From JADZFO01 sp964512635 (lineage in GTDB: Bacteria; 4484-113; JAFGCY01): a stretch of 64,000 nt of DNA. The notes beneath the pieces are model-generated. The model made no database searches. It was not told the origin of the DNA and was given only the letters and a program-made list of their open reading frames with translations. Shown one piece after another: positions 16,549-24,928 of the stretch; the first letter of the stretch is position 1; every line of letters begins with the position of its first letter. The translations under genes and the position numbers were made by a program. Location of the stretch: positions 22,566-86,565 of the forward strand of contig CAZEJB010000015.1 of the NCBI GenBank assembly GCA_964512635.1, read 5' to 3'.

Positions 16549-17806
16549 TGTCGCCCTCAACAGCCTGTATGTCCTGTTCGCCTCAAGTCTGCGGGTTGCG
16601 CTCAAGCAGCTTGTACGCCACAAGATGCGCACCTTCCTGACCCTGCTTGGCATCCTGATCGGCGTGTCTTCGGTTGTCGCCATCGTCAGCCTTGGTGAGG
16701 GCCTGCGCGGCTTCTTCAACCAGAGTATGGCATCTGCCGCCGCGGCGGACCTGATGTACATCATGCCGGATGTACCGATGGAGCCGGGGCGGATCATCGA
16801 AACAACCAAGCCCTTCAAGAACCGCGATATTGAAATGATCCGCCAATCGCAGTATGTCAAAAGCGCGATTGGCGGCAACGTGATCAATGGCGCCTTTGTC
16901 GAGCACGACTGGCGCAACGCGAGTCTGACCGTCTTCGCCATGCCCAACACCTACTTCCCGGCGGAGAATGTTGAGATTGACCGTGGCCGTTTCTACAACA
17001 CAGCCGAGGAAAAGGCTGCCGCGGCTGTATGCGTGCTGGGCGCCGAAGTTAAGGACGAAATATACGAGGCTAACGAAGAGGTCCTTGGCTCGCTGGTTAC
17101 GGTCAATGGCCTCAGGATGACCGTCGTCGGCGTGATCAAGAGCAAGAGCGCAATGGGCGGCGGAGGCCAGTGGAACAAGGCAGTTATGATGCCGCTGGAG
17201 ACCGCCCAGGCGCGGATCCTGGGCAGTGATGATGTCTATTGGATCGTGACGCAGATCACCAACAGCGACGACATGACCGCGGCAAAGGAAGACGTCGCCC
17301 AGCTTCTGCGTGCCAGCCGGCGGATCCGCAGCGGGGCGGACGATGACTTTCAGATCAGCGCGCCCGAAGACTGGGCCGAGTTTGCCGACAACTTCGTCAA
17401 CACCCTGATCATGGTCTTTGGCGTAGTCGCGGTCATCGCGCTTGTGGTGGGCGGTATTGGCGTGATGAACATCATGCTGGTGTCAGTCAAGGAGCGTACG
17501 CGCGAGATCGGGCTGCGCAAGGCCCTTGGGGCTACGGCCACGGCCATCACCTGGCAGTTCCTGGTCGAGGCCATGACGCTGACCTTCTTCGGCGGCCTGC
17601 TAGGCATCCTGGCAGGCTACGGCCTTGGCACCTGCGTCTCCTTCGGCCTCAAGATTGCCTTTGACGTCTTCTGGACGCCCAGTGTGCCGATCGCCTGGAT
17701 TATCGCGGTACTGATGACCTGCGTCGGCATCGGCCTGGCTTTTGGTGTGTATCCAGCCATCCGGGCCGGCCAGCTCGACCCGATCGTCGCGCTGCGCTAT
17801 GAATGA
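16541..17806 (+). CDS. MacB-type FtsX-family ABC permease, second copy
   Basis: The 421-residue product is a paralogue of the preceding permease, with RHKMRTFLTLLGILIGVSSV at the first helix, a periplasmic MacB_PCD domain, VGGIGVMNIMLVSVKERTRE in the FtsX domain and AGQLDPIVALRYE at the end. Tandem non-identical copies suggest a heterodimeric transporter energised by an ATPase encoded elsewhere. It overlaps the upstream gene by 8 nt, consistent with translational coupling. Substrates cannot be predicted; MacB relatives move lipoproteins, peptides or macrolides and some act in mechanotransmission. Confidence 0.9.
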   Translation: MNSVALNSLYVLFASSLRVALKQLVRHKMRTFLTLLGILIGVSSVVAIVSLGEGLRGFFNQSMASAAAADLMYIMPDVPMEPGRIIETTKPFKNRDIEMIRQSQYVKSAIGGNVINGAFVEHDWRNASLTVFAMPNTYFPAENVEIDRGRFYNTAEEKAAAAVCVLGAEVKDEIYEANEEVLGSLVTVNGLRMTVVGVIKSKSAMGGGGQWNKAVMMPLETAQARILGSDDVYWIVTQITNSDDMTAAKEDVAQLLRASRRIRSGADDDFQISAPEDWAEFADNFVNTLIMVFGVVAVIALVVGGIGVMNIMLVSVKERTREIGLRKALGATATAITWQFLVEAMTLTFFGGLLGILAGYGLGTCVSFGLKIAFDVFWTPSVPIAWIIAVLMTCVGIGLAFGVYPAIRAGQLDPIVALRYE

Positions 17807-17840
17807 CGTAAACCGGACCGCCAAGTGTTATGCTCTGGGC

Positions 17841-18284
17841 ATGCGCGAAGCGCCTGCAGACAATGTCTTTTGCCGCATCCTGCGCGGCGAGCTGCCCAGC
17901 CACGCCGTCTATAACGACGAGCATACCTATGCGTTCCTCGACATTTTTCCCTCAGCCCCCGGCCACACTCTCGTCATCCCGCGCTCGTGGAGCAGCGGCC
18001 TTGCTGATGCGCGCCCCCAGGACCTGGCCGCCTGCATGCACACCCTGCAGCGGCTGATCCCGGCCGTGCTTAAGGCCACCGGTGCTGAGGCCGCAAATGT
18101 TGTATCCAACAATGGCCATGCCGCCGGGCAGACCGTCGACTACCTGCACTTCCACATCATCCCGCGCTTCAGCGGTGACCGCATCAGCCTGAACGTGCCA
18201 GGCTCGGCCGCCGATGCCGACGCTCTCGCCGATCTGGCCGCCGCAATTCATCGGGCACTCGTTGAGGACCATCGCGAGTCATAG
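17841..18284 (+). CDS. HIT-family nucleotide hydrolase/transferase
   Basis: The 147-residue protein has the HIT fold pattern: FCRILRGELPSHAVYNDEHT at the N-terminus, PGHTLVIPR, and the active-site segment DYLHFHIIPRF. The usual H-x-H-x-H is Y-L-H-F-H here, so the first His is Tyr, while the nucleophilic middle His and the last His are kept. Family members hydrolyse nucleoside phosphoramidates or dinucleoside polyphosphates. A TATGCT with an upstream TG ends 6 nt before the ATG at 17841, fitting leaderless initiation. An in-frame ATG at 17799 overlapping the permease stop is an alternative. Confidence 0.88.
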   Translation: MREAPADNVFCRILRGELPSHAVYNDEHTYAFLDIFPSAPGHTLVIPRSWSSGLADARPQDLAACMHTLQRLIPAVLKATGAEAANVVSNNGHAAGQTVDYLHFHIIPRFSGDRISLNVPGSAADADALADLAAAIHRALVEDHRES

Positions 18285-18307
18285 CGTGCCCGGCGCACTT
18301 GTCAAGT

Positions 18308-18335
18308 TTGTGAAGTCGCTGCCTCGGCTTAGAAT
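18308..18335 (+). promoter_or_regulatory. lysA promoter, leaderless arrangement
   Basis: TTGTGA (18308-18313) and TAGAAT (18330-18335) have a 16-nt spacer. The -10 ends 6 nt before the GTG start at 18342, so transcription should begin at the start codon. Confidence 0.55.
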
Positions 18336-18341
18336 GCTCCT

Positions 18342-19709
18342 GTGAGCGACCAGTCCCCCACCCACTTTTTCCTTGACCATGCCTGCATCGGTTTTACAGC
18401 CGAAGGCGAGCTGACGCTGTCCGGACGGCGGGCGTCCGAACTGCTCGAGGAGTTTGGCTCGCCGCTGGTCGTGATGCTTGAAAACGTCATCCGCGCGAAC
18501 TGCCGGGAGTATCGCAAGCGCCTGTCGATCTACCCGCGCAGCAAGGTCTACTATGCCTCAAAGGCCTTCATGTGCAAGGGCATGTGCCGGCTGCTGCAGC
18601 AGGAGGGCCTGGGCATCGACGTGGTCAGCGCCGGCGAGCTGCATACAGCGCTGAGCGCCGGCATGGACCCGGAGATGATCACCCTGCATGGCAACGCCAA
18701 AAGCCCGACTGAGATTGAGATGGCCGTTGCCGCGCGCGTCGGGCGTATCGCCATCGACAAGCTGGACGAGATTCAGCTCATTGCCGACTCCGCCCGCGCA
18801 GCGGGAATCGTCCAGAAGGTCCTGCTGCGTATCTCGCCGGGCGTCAAGCCCAGTACGCATGAGTATGTCCAGACCGGACAGGAAGACTCGAAGTTCGGCT
18901 TCAACCTGGCCGGCGGAGCGGCACTTGAAGCGGCGCGCAGCATTCAGGCCCAGCCTGACATGCAGCTGGTGGGCATCCACTGCCACATCGGCAGCCAGAT
19001 CCTGGACGGAGGGCCATTCCGCGTTGCCGCCCGGGCGATGCTGGAGTTCTACGCCCAGGTTCAGCGCGAGATTGGCGCGCCGCTGAGCGAACTGAACCTT
19101 GGCGGCGGGCTTGGCATCCGCTATCAGCCGGAGCAGCATCCTCCGCTGATCGCACAGCACTATGAGGTGCTCTGCGACACGATCCTGAGCATCTGCGCCG
19201 AGCTGGAAATCGAGCCGCCGGTGCTGTGCGATGAACCGGGGCGCAGCATCGTCGGCGAGGCCGGTGTATCGCTTTACACTGCGCGCAGCATCAAGAAGAT
19301 CGAAGGCGTGCGCAATTACGTTGGCGTAGACGGCGGCATGACTGACAACCCGCGCTTCGCGCTGTATGGTGCGCGGCACTACGCGATCAACGCCAGCCGT
19401 GGCGGCTGGCAACAGACTGATCTCGCCGCCGCGCTGCCGGGGAGCAGCGGGCTGTGGACCATTGCCGGCAAGTGCTGCGAAACCGGCGACATGCTGCTCA
19501 AGGACCAGCCCATGGCGGAGCCGAAGGCCGGGGATGTCATCGCGATGTTCTGCACCGGCGCCTATACCTACAGCATGGCCAGTAACTACAACCGCGTGCC
19601 GCGCCCGGCGGTGATCCTCAGCGGCGACCACGGTCAGGCGGTGCTGATCCGCCGCGAAACGCCCGAAGACGTGGCGAAGCTGGATGAGCTGCCGGCGTGG
19701 CTGGGGTAG
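18342..19709 (+). CDS. lysA: diaminopimelate decarboxylase
   Basis: LysA converts meso-diaminopimelate to L-lysine with pyridoxal phosphate. The 455-residue protein is a fold-III PLP enzyme: the Schiff-base Lys is in YYASKAFMCKGM, the phosphate-binding loop is LGGGLGIRY, EPGRSIVGEAG contributes to the active site, and the C-terminal CCETGD and GAYTYSMASNYN motifs supply the Cys and Tyr of the dimer interface. The GTG start lies 6 nt after a -10 element. The gene implies that diaminopimelate is made, as needed for DAP-type peptidoglycan. Confidence 0.95.
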   Translation: MSDQSPTHFFLDHACIGFTAEGELTLSGRRASELLEEFGSPLVVMLENVIRANCREYRKRLSIYPRSKVYYASKAFMCKGMCRLLQQEGLGIDVVSAGELHTALSAGMDPEMITLHGNAKSPTEIEMAVAARVGRIAIDKLDEIQLIADSARAAGIVQKVLLRISPGVKPSTHEYVQTGQEDSKFGFNLAGGAALEAARSIQAQPDMQLVGIHCHIGSQILDGGPFRVAARAMLEFYAQVQREIGAPLSELNLGGGLGIRYQPEQHPPLIAQHYEVLCDTILSICAELEIEPPVLCDEPGRSIVGEAGVSLYTARSIKKIEGVRNYVGVDGGMTDNPRFALYGARHYAINASRGGWQQTDLAAALPGSSGLWTIAGKCCETGDMLLKDQPMAEPKAGDVIAMFCTGAYTYSMASNYNRVPRPAVILSGDHGQAVLIRRETPEDVAKLDELPAWLG

Positions 19710-19737
19710 TGTGTTCTGAGCCCGGCAGGTTTGCAGG

Positions 19738-20166
19738 TCAGGCTTCGATGCCCTTCCCCCAGGCGACTGCCGTCGCTTCGTGCTCCTCGACCACGCCGTC
19801 GACCATCAGGCTTTCGGCGATGATCTCCGCGCCGCATTCCTTCAGTCGCTTTTCGAGGAAGTGGACGGCTTCGCAGAAGTCCGGCCAGGCTGTATCGCCC
19901 GGGCCGAAGGCCGCGGCCTTTTTGCCGTCCAGGCGCACGCCGGCCAGCTTTTCGTAGAAGGGGAGCATGTCGTCCTGGACCATCTTGGGTTCATAGGTCG
20001 GACTGGCGAGGATGATCAGCTCATAGTCCTGCAGCTCGTCGATGTCGGCATACACCACGTCTTTCAGCGTCACGTTGTGGCCCGCCATTTCGAGCCCGCG
20101 TGCCACATAGCCGGCCAGGGTTTCCGTGTTCCCCACAAAGCTGCCGAACACAACGATTGTTTTCAT
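19738..20166 (-). CDS. flavodoxin
   Basis: The 142-residue product begins MKTIVVFGSFVGNTETLA, where the loop after strand 1 binds FMN phosphate, and continues with LIILASPTYEPKMVQDDM and AAFGPGDTAWPDFCEAVHFL, the two isoalloxazine-contacting loops of short-chain flavodoxins. It is a soluble one-electron carrier. The start at 20166 is taken because it begins the fold; an upstream in-frame start would only add 16 unrelated residues. A TACTAT at 20205-20210 may be its -10. Convergent with lysA, 28 nt apart. Confidence 0.92.
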   Translation of the reverse strand: MKTIVVFGSFVGNTETLAGYVARGLEMAGHNVTLKDVVYADIDELQDYELIILASPTYEPKMVQDDMLPFYEKLAGVRLDGKKAAAFGPGDTAWPDFCEAVHFLEKRLKECGAEIIAESLMVDGVVEEHEATAVAWGKGIEA

Positions 20167-20277
20167 TGCTGAGCCTATCTCCCTGCGGCTGCCACCGCAC
20201 GCTGATAGTACCATGACGGACTGCCAAGGAAACTTCGCGCACGCCGAGGCGGGGCCTGCGGTGTGTGTGGAAAAATC

Positions 20278-20351
20278 TCGGGCGGGGGAGATTCGAACTC
20301 CCGGCCTCTGCGACCCGAACGCAGCGCTCTACCGGACTGAGCCACCGCCCG
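20278..20351 (-). tRNA. tRNA-Pro (anticodon CGG)
   Basis: Read on the minus strand the 74-nt segment folds as a full cloverleaf: acceptor CGGGCGG/CCGCCCG (7 perfect pairs), D stem GCTC/GAGC, anticodon stem CTGCG/CGCAG with loop TTCGGGT, variable loop AGGCC, T stem GGGAG/CTCCC with loop TTCGAAT. The anticodon is CGG, reading the CCG codon. The 3' CCA is not encoded. A T-run follows. Confidence 0.95.
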
Positions 20352-20424
20352 ATGCGGGGTACAGATATTACCACAGAAATACGGGTTGAGCCTCAAATGA
20401 GGCCGCGTGAGGCTGTATGCGGCT

Positions 20425-21525
20425 TCAGCGTGGCTCGGGAGTCAGCCATTCGGCAGCATCGGCTGTCAGCACCAGCACAGCGCCGTCCGGTCGCAGCAGG
20501 GCGTCAATGCTCCACTCGTCTCCGGCAGCCTCCGGCAGCAGTCCCTGCGGCAATGCCGGCGCGCCCGGTCCGGGTACACCAGCACCGCCAACCGGACGCG
20601 GGTTCTCTTCCCGTAGGTCCGCCGGCGCCGCAGCGCCGGGAAGCACCTTGCCCGTGCCTTGATTCAAGTCCAGCTCAAGTGAGCCGCGGCCGGCCAGGGC
20701 CATGGTCACCCGGTCTGCATCCTGCGAGAGATCGACGGAGGCGAGCTCAAAGCTGCCGCCGGGCAGTGTCGAAACAAAGGCCGGCTGCTGGGTCAGGCGG
20801 TAAGTGCTACGGGAATCTCCGTCCGGGCTGATGCTGAAGAACTCATAGGTCTCGTAGTCATACTGCACCATGACCAGCGCGGTCTGGCTAGTCAGCGCCA
20901 CCAGCCGGATGTCTGCGCAGCTGAAGGAGGTCTTGAGCTGTGCCCGCCAGCGTTCGGCACCCTTGGCGCAATCAAAGGCCGCGATGCTGGGCTCCTTGCC
21001 GAAGGGATAGAAGGCCGAATTTTCGGCCCCCGGCAGGGCCAGGACAGCCAGGTCCCCGCTGGCGCCCGCTTCGGGCTCCAGCAGTTCGGCCTCGTCGTAC
21101 TGCGCAACCAGCTCGCCGGCCGCGCCGAGGATACGCAGACCACCGAGGTCCAGTGAGTCGTCGGCAAGCTGCATAAGCACGGTGCGGCTGGCATCCGCCA
21201 GCAAGGGCAGGCAGTTAGTGTGCCGCTGGGCCGGCAGTTCCCCCTTATGACCCAGCGCCCAGGTGACTGGCGTCAGCCCGCCGTCGATGCTGGTCAGGAG
21301 CAGCGGACCCGCGGACGAGACGAGCCGATAGGGCAGCGCATCGCCGGTGGATTCAGGCGGCCTGAGAGCATGCTGCCGACCGGCCGCGTCGGTGTATCTC
21401 AGCTCACCGCCGCTGCGTTCAAGCCGGCCGCGCAGGGCCAGCTCATGCGCCGGCGCATGGTCGGGCGCCACCGGGCAGGCGGCGCTGCAAAGGCACAGCG
21501 CGATCAGGGCCAGCAGGGGTCGCAT
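20425..21525 (-). CDS. exported protein, probable lipoprotein with propeller-like repeats
   Basis: The 366-residue product starts at the ATG at 21525, where TATACT ends 6 nt upstream; longer starts run into promoter sequence. The N-terminus is a signal peptide ending LCLCSAAC, a probable lipobox. The rest is rich in short hydrophobic beta segments, with recurring LVALTSQTALVMVQYDYET and LVLTADAAEWL-like strands, suggesting a beta-propeller. A Pro/Gly/Ala-rich linker lies near residues 295-335. I do not recognise the family. Divergent from glpX with overlapping promoters. Confidence 0.6.
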   Translation of the reverse strand: MRPLLALIALCLCSAACPVAPDHAPAHELALRGRLERSGGELRYTDAAGRQHALRPPESTGDALPYRLVSSAGPLLLTSIDGGLTPVTWALGHKGELPAQRHTNCLPLLADASRTVLMQLADDSLDLGGLRILGAAGELVAQYDEAELLEPEAGASGDLAVLALPGAENSAFYPFGKEPSIAAFDCAKGAERWRAQLKTSFSCADIRLVALTSQTALVMVQYDYETYEFFSISPDGDSRSTYRLTQQPAFVSTLPGGSFELASVDLSQDADRVTMALAGRGSLELDLNQGTGKVLPGAAAPADLREENPRPVGGAGVPGPGAPALPQGLLPEAAGDEWSIDALLRPDGAVLVLTADAAEWLTPEPR

Positions 21526-21531
21526 GCTGAC

Positions 21532-21539
21532 AGTATAAT
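21532..21539. promoter_or_regulatory. two face-to-face overlapping -10 elements
   Basis: The 8-mer AGTATAAT contains TATAAT on the plus strand (21534-21539, for glpX) and TATACT on the minus strand (21537-21532, for the lipoprotein). Four bases are shared, so RNA polymerase can open only one promoter at a time. Confidence 0.6.
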
Positions 21540-21574
21540 CGGGCCGTCGGCGCCCGTACGCCAGTGGAGCCAGC

Positions 21575-22648
21575 ATGAACGACTCAAGCGAAGGCCAGAC
21601 TGTCAGCTTCGGCAGCAGCGGCCTGGATCAGATCCAGCGTCCCGAGAGCTCAGCCACCAGCAAGATCACCATGCTGGACCCGGTCGAAGCCCAGATTTCG
21701 ATGGACTTCCTGCCGGCCGTTGAGCAGGCAGCCATCGAATGCGCCAAGCTGATGGGCTGCGGCGACCGTGAGGCCGCCGACCAGGCCGCGGTCACCGCCA
21801 TGCGCCGGGCTCTCGACAGTTCGCGGGTTGACGGTACCATCGTGATCGGCGAAGGCGAGCGCGACGAAGCGCCGATGCTCTACATCGGCGAGAAGGTCGG
21901 CTCGGAGAGCTCGGCGATCAAGGTTGACATCGCCGTTGATCCGCTGGAAGGAACCAACCTCTGCGCCACCGGCTCAGCCAACGCGATTGCAGTCATGGCC
22001 ATCGCTGAAAAGGGCGGCCTGCTGCATGCCCCGGATATCTATATGCAGAAGCTGGTGGTCCCCGGCCAGTGCGTCGGCAAGGTCGACCTTGATGCACCGG
22101 TCGCGGAAACCTGCCACGTTGTTGCCGACGCGCTGCAGCGCGACGTGCGCAACCTGGTGGTCGTGGTGTTGGACCGCCCGCGGCATGACGAGATCATCGA
22201 GGAGCTGCGTCGGGTCGGCGCGCGGATCAAGCTGATCAGCGACGGCGACCTTTCCGCCGGCATAAGCGTGCCCCTGCGTGGCACCGGCATCCACATGGCG
22301 ATCGGCATCGGCGGCGCCCCGGAGGGCGTGATCACCGCCGCGGCGCTCAAGTGTCTCGGCGGCGAGATTCTGGCCCGCCTGCGGCCCAAGGACGACGCCC
22401 AGCGTGCACGCTGCCTGGCCATGGGTGTCGATCCGGACAGGATCCTGCGAAATGACGATCTGGCGCCGGGCAAGAACATTGTCTTCCTGGCCTCCGGCGT
22501 CACCAAAGGCGACCTGCTGGACGGCGTGCGTTTCTACGGCAACGGCGTCCGGGTCAGCTCCGTTTCGATGACCTACGCCAGCCGGCGCGTGCGCTTCATC
22601 GAGAGCATCTACATGCTCGACCGTTCAGGTGAGCCGATCACGGTTTAG
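21575..22648 (+). CDS. glpX: class II fructose-1,6-bisphosphatase
   Basis: GlpX dephosphorylates fructose 1,6-bisphosphate in gluconeogenesis. The 357-residue product has the lithium-sensitive phosphatase motifs: VIGEGERDEAPMLYIGE, DIAVDPLEGTN (metal-binding DP-LEGT), ISDGDLSAGI and the closing VRFIESIYMLDR. A GGAG lies before the ATG. About 28 N-terminal residues precede the usual family start at MLDPVEAQISMDFLPAVE, so translation could also begin at that internal ATG (21671). Confidence 0.94.
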   Translation: MNDSSEGQTVSFGSSGLDQIQRPESSATSKITMLDPVEAQISMDFLPAVEQAAIECAKLMGCGDREAADQAAVTAMRRALDSSRVDGTIVIGEGERDEAPMLYIGEKVGSESSAIKVDIAVDPLEGTNLCATGSANAIAVMAIAEKGGLLHAPDIYMQKLVVPGQCVGKVDLDAPVAETCHVVADALQRDVRNLVVVVLDRPRHDEIIEELRRVGARIKLISDGDLSAGISVPLRGTGIHMAIGIGGAPEGVITAAALKCLGGEILARLRPKDDAQRARCLAMGVDPDRILRNDDLAPGKNIVFLASGVTKGDLLDGVRFYGNGVRVSSVSMTYASRRVRFIESIYMLDRSGEPITV

Positions 22649-22671
22649 CCGCCTGAAAAGCAGAACGGCAG

Positions 22672-24666
22672 CTAGATATCCAGGTTCTTGACCTTGCGGG
22701 CGTACTCGGTGATGAAGCGCTTGCGCGGGGCGACCTCGTCGCCCATCAGGCGGTCGACCACGCGGCGCACTTCCTCGATATCCTCGATATTCACCCGTAG
22801 CAGCGTACGGGATTCGATGTTGAGGGTGGTCTCAGAAAGCTCGTCCGGGTTCATCTCACCAAGGCCCTTGAAGCGGGTGACGTCGACATTGCCGCCCAGC
22901 TCCTTTGTCTTGTCCTCGCGCTCCTTCTCGGTAAACACGTACACAGGCTTGCCCTTGCCCTTGCGCAGGCGGTAGAGCGGGTTGAGCGCGATGTAGAGGT
23001 GCCCGTTTTCAATCAGCTGCGGCATGAAGTTGAAGAAGAAGGTCAGCAGCAGCGTGCGGATGTGCGCGCCATCCACGTCAGCGTCGGTCATGATCACGAC
23101 CTTGTGATAGCGCAGCTTGTCGTAGTTGAAGTCATGGCCGAAGCCGGTGCCGATCGCACTGATCATGGCCCGGACTTCCTCGTTCTGCAGTACCCGCAGC
23201 ATGTTGGCCTTTTCGACGTTGAGGATCTTGCCGCGGATCGGCAGGATCGCCTGGGTTGCGCGGTTGCGGCCCTGCTTGGCCGGGCCCGCCGCGCTGTCAC
23301 CCTCGACGATGAATAGCTCGCAGAGCTCAGGGTTCTTCTCGGAGCAGTCCGTCAGCTTGCCCGGCAGGCCGCTGGACAGACCGCTCTTCTTGCGCTCGAT
23401 GTCGCGGGCGCGCTTGGCGGCCTCACGGGCGCGCGCCGCCGCGGCCGCACGGTCCACCAGCTTCTTGCCCACGCCGGGGTTCTCGTCTAAATAGGTGCTG
23501 AGCGCTTCGCCCAGCGCCGCCTCAACCAGGCCCTTGACCTCGCTGTTGCCAAGCTGGCTCTTGGTCTGGCCCTCGAACTGCGGCTCGCGCAGCCAGACTG
23601 AGCAGATCGCTACCAGGCCCTCGCGGATATCGTCGCCGGTAACCTGCTCCTTACCTTTCACCAGGTCGCGCTTGGAGGCGTACTGGTTCACTACGCGGGT
23701 CAGGGCCGCCTTGAGGCCCACGACATGCGTACCGCCGTCCTTGGTAAAGATGTTGTTGGCGTAGCCGTTAATCCGTTCCTGATAGCCATCGGTCCACTGC
23801 ATCGCGATTTCGACGCGGGTGTCCTCGATCTGCTTAATGAAGTGCACTACCGGGGTGATGCTGGTCTGGCTGCGGCACATCCACTTGACGAACTCGGACA
23901 GGCCGCCCTTGTACTTGTAGACCTGGCGCTTGTCTTCTTCGTCCTCGGCCGCGTCGTTGAGCAGCGTGATCTCAATGCCGGCGTTCAGGAAGGCCAGCTC
24001 GCGCAAACGGCCCTCCAGGGTACTGGCCTTGAAGTCAACGGTCTCGAAGATCTCCGGGTCCGGCCAGAAGCGGATCACAGTTCCGCGCTTCTTGGTCTTG
24101 CCGGTGACCGTCATCGGCATGGTGGTCACACCGCGCTCAAACTCAATGTGGTGGATCTGTCCGTCGCGGTGCACATCCGCATGGAACTTCAAGCTCAGCG
24201 CGTTGACCACGCTGGAGCCAACGCCGTGCAGACCGCCAGAGACCTTGTAGGCCTCGCCGCCGAACTTGCCGCCGGCATGCAGCGTGCTGAGGATAACCTC
24301 CAGCGCCGGCTTACCCTCGTCAGCCATGAAGTCGACCGGGATGCCGCGACCGTCGTCCTCAACGCTGACGCTGCCGTCGTCGTGGAGCTCAACGACGACC
24401 TTGGTGGCATAGCCGGCCATGACCTCGTCGATTGCGTTATCGACGATTTCCCAGACCAGGTGATGCAGGCCGGCTTCGGCGGTGGAGCCGATGTACATGG
24501 CCGGGCGGACACGCACACCTTCCAGGCCTTTAAGTACCTGGATGTCCTCGCCCGTGTACTCGCTCTTGCCTCCAGCGGAAACGTCCGCCACGACGTCCTC
24601 TCCAAGCGATTTGGAGGCTAAAGCCGCGTCAAGCGGTTTGCTGAGTTCCTTTTCGTGCTTGCCCAA
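22672..24666 (-). CDS. gyrB: DNA gyrase subunit B
   Basis: GyrB is the ATPase subunit of the type II topoisomerase that introduces negative supercoils. The 664-residue protein has the GHKL ATPase (EIVDNAIDEVMAGY, DDGRGIPVD, GLHGVGSSVVNAL), the transducer domain with QTK loop GQTKSQLGN, and the TOPRIM domain with EGDSAAGPAKQGRNR, DADVDGAHI and the C-terminal ITEYARKVKNLDI. The start is TTG at 24666, with GGAG 6 nt upstream. An extra 30 residues precede the ATPase domain. The promoter is at 24752-24780. gyrA is not in the window. Confidence 0.97.
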   Translation of the reverse strand: MGKHEKELSKPLDAALASKSLGEDVVADVSAGGKSEYTGEDIQVLKGLEGVRVRPAMYIGSTAEAGLHHLVWEIVDNAIDEVMAGYATKVVVELHDDGSVSVEDDGRGIPVDFMADEGKPALEVILSTLHAGGKFGGEAYKVSGGLHGVGSSVVNALSLKFHADVHRDGQIHHIEFERGVTTMPMTVTGKTKKRGTVIRFWPDPEIFETVDFKASTLEGRLRELAFLNAGIEITLLNDAAEDEEDKRQVYKYKGGLSEFVKWMCRSQTSITPVVHFIKQIEDTRVEIAMQWTDGYQERINGYANNIFTKDGGTHVVGLKAALTRVVNQYASKRDLVKGKEQVTGDDIREGLVAICSVWLREPQFEGQTKSQLGNSEVKGLVEAALGEALSTYLDENPGVGKKLVDRAAAAARAREAAKRARDIERKKSGLSSGLPGKLTDCSEKNPELCELFIVEGDSAAGPAKQGRNRATQAILPIRGKILNVEKANMLRVLQNEEVRAMISAIGTGFGHDFNYDKLRYHKVVIMTDADVDGAHIRTLLLTFFFNFMPQLIENGHLYIALNPLYRLRKGKGKPVYVFTEKEREDKTKELGGNVDVTRFKGLGEMNPDELSETTLNIESRTLLRVNIEDIEEVRRVVDRLMGDEVAPRKRFITEYARKVKNLDI

Positions 24667-24751
24667 ATAGTTCTCCGAGGGGTGGGTATCCCCGCGCTGT
24701 CGTTATCACTTAACAGACGTTTGCGGCAGGGAATATATATAAGGTAGAGAG

Positions 24752-24780
24752 ATTATACCGCGCGGCACAGAATTTGTGTA
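24752..24780 (-). promoter_or_regulatory. gyrB promoter
   Basis: On the minus strand TACACA (24780-24775) and a perfect TATAAT (24757-24752) are separated by 17 nt. The leader would be about 80 nt. AT-rich sequence lies just downstream of the -10, as is common in supercoiling-sensitive gyrase promoters; regulation is inference. Confidence 0.6.
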
Positions 24781-24862
24781 GAGGCGCATGAGGCGAGCCC
24801 GACGAATGACTGAGTTGCAGCGGGTGTTTAGCTGCAGTTCTATTACCCCCGCGAGGTATGCC

Positions 24863-24885
24863 GGGCGCACTATGTGCGCCCCTAC
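24863..24885 (-). repeat. single REP-like palindrome with GTAG tetranucleotide
   Basis: GGGCGCAC-TAT-GTGCGCCC followed by CTAC reads as GTAG plus a palindrome on the minus strand. It lies in the 262-bp gap between gyrB and mutS2, where apart from the gyrB promoter I see nothing else. Confidence 0.6.
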
Positions 24886-24928
24886 CCTGAGCGTTCTCAG
24901 CGCCTCTGCATCCTGTATTCGCCTTCTC

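Noticed and set aside
17742..17840. Longer HIT protein from 17742
   Set aside because: The added residues lie in the permease gene and precede the HIT fold; a -10 element sits 6 nt before the ATG at 17841.
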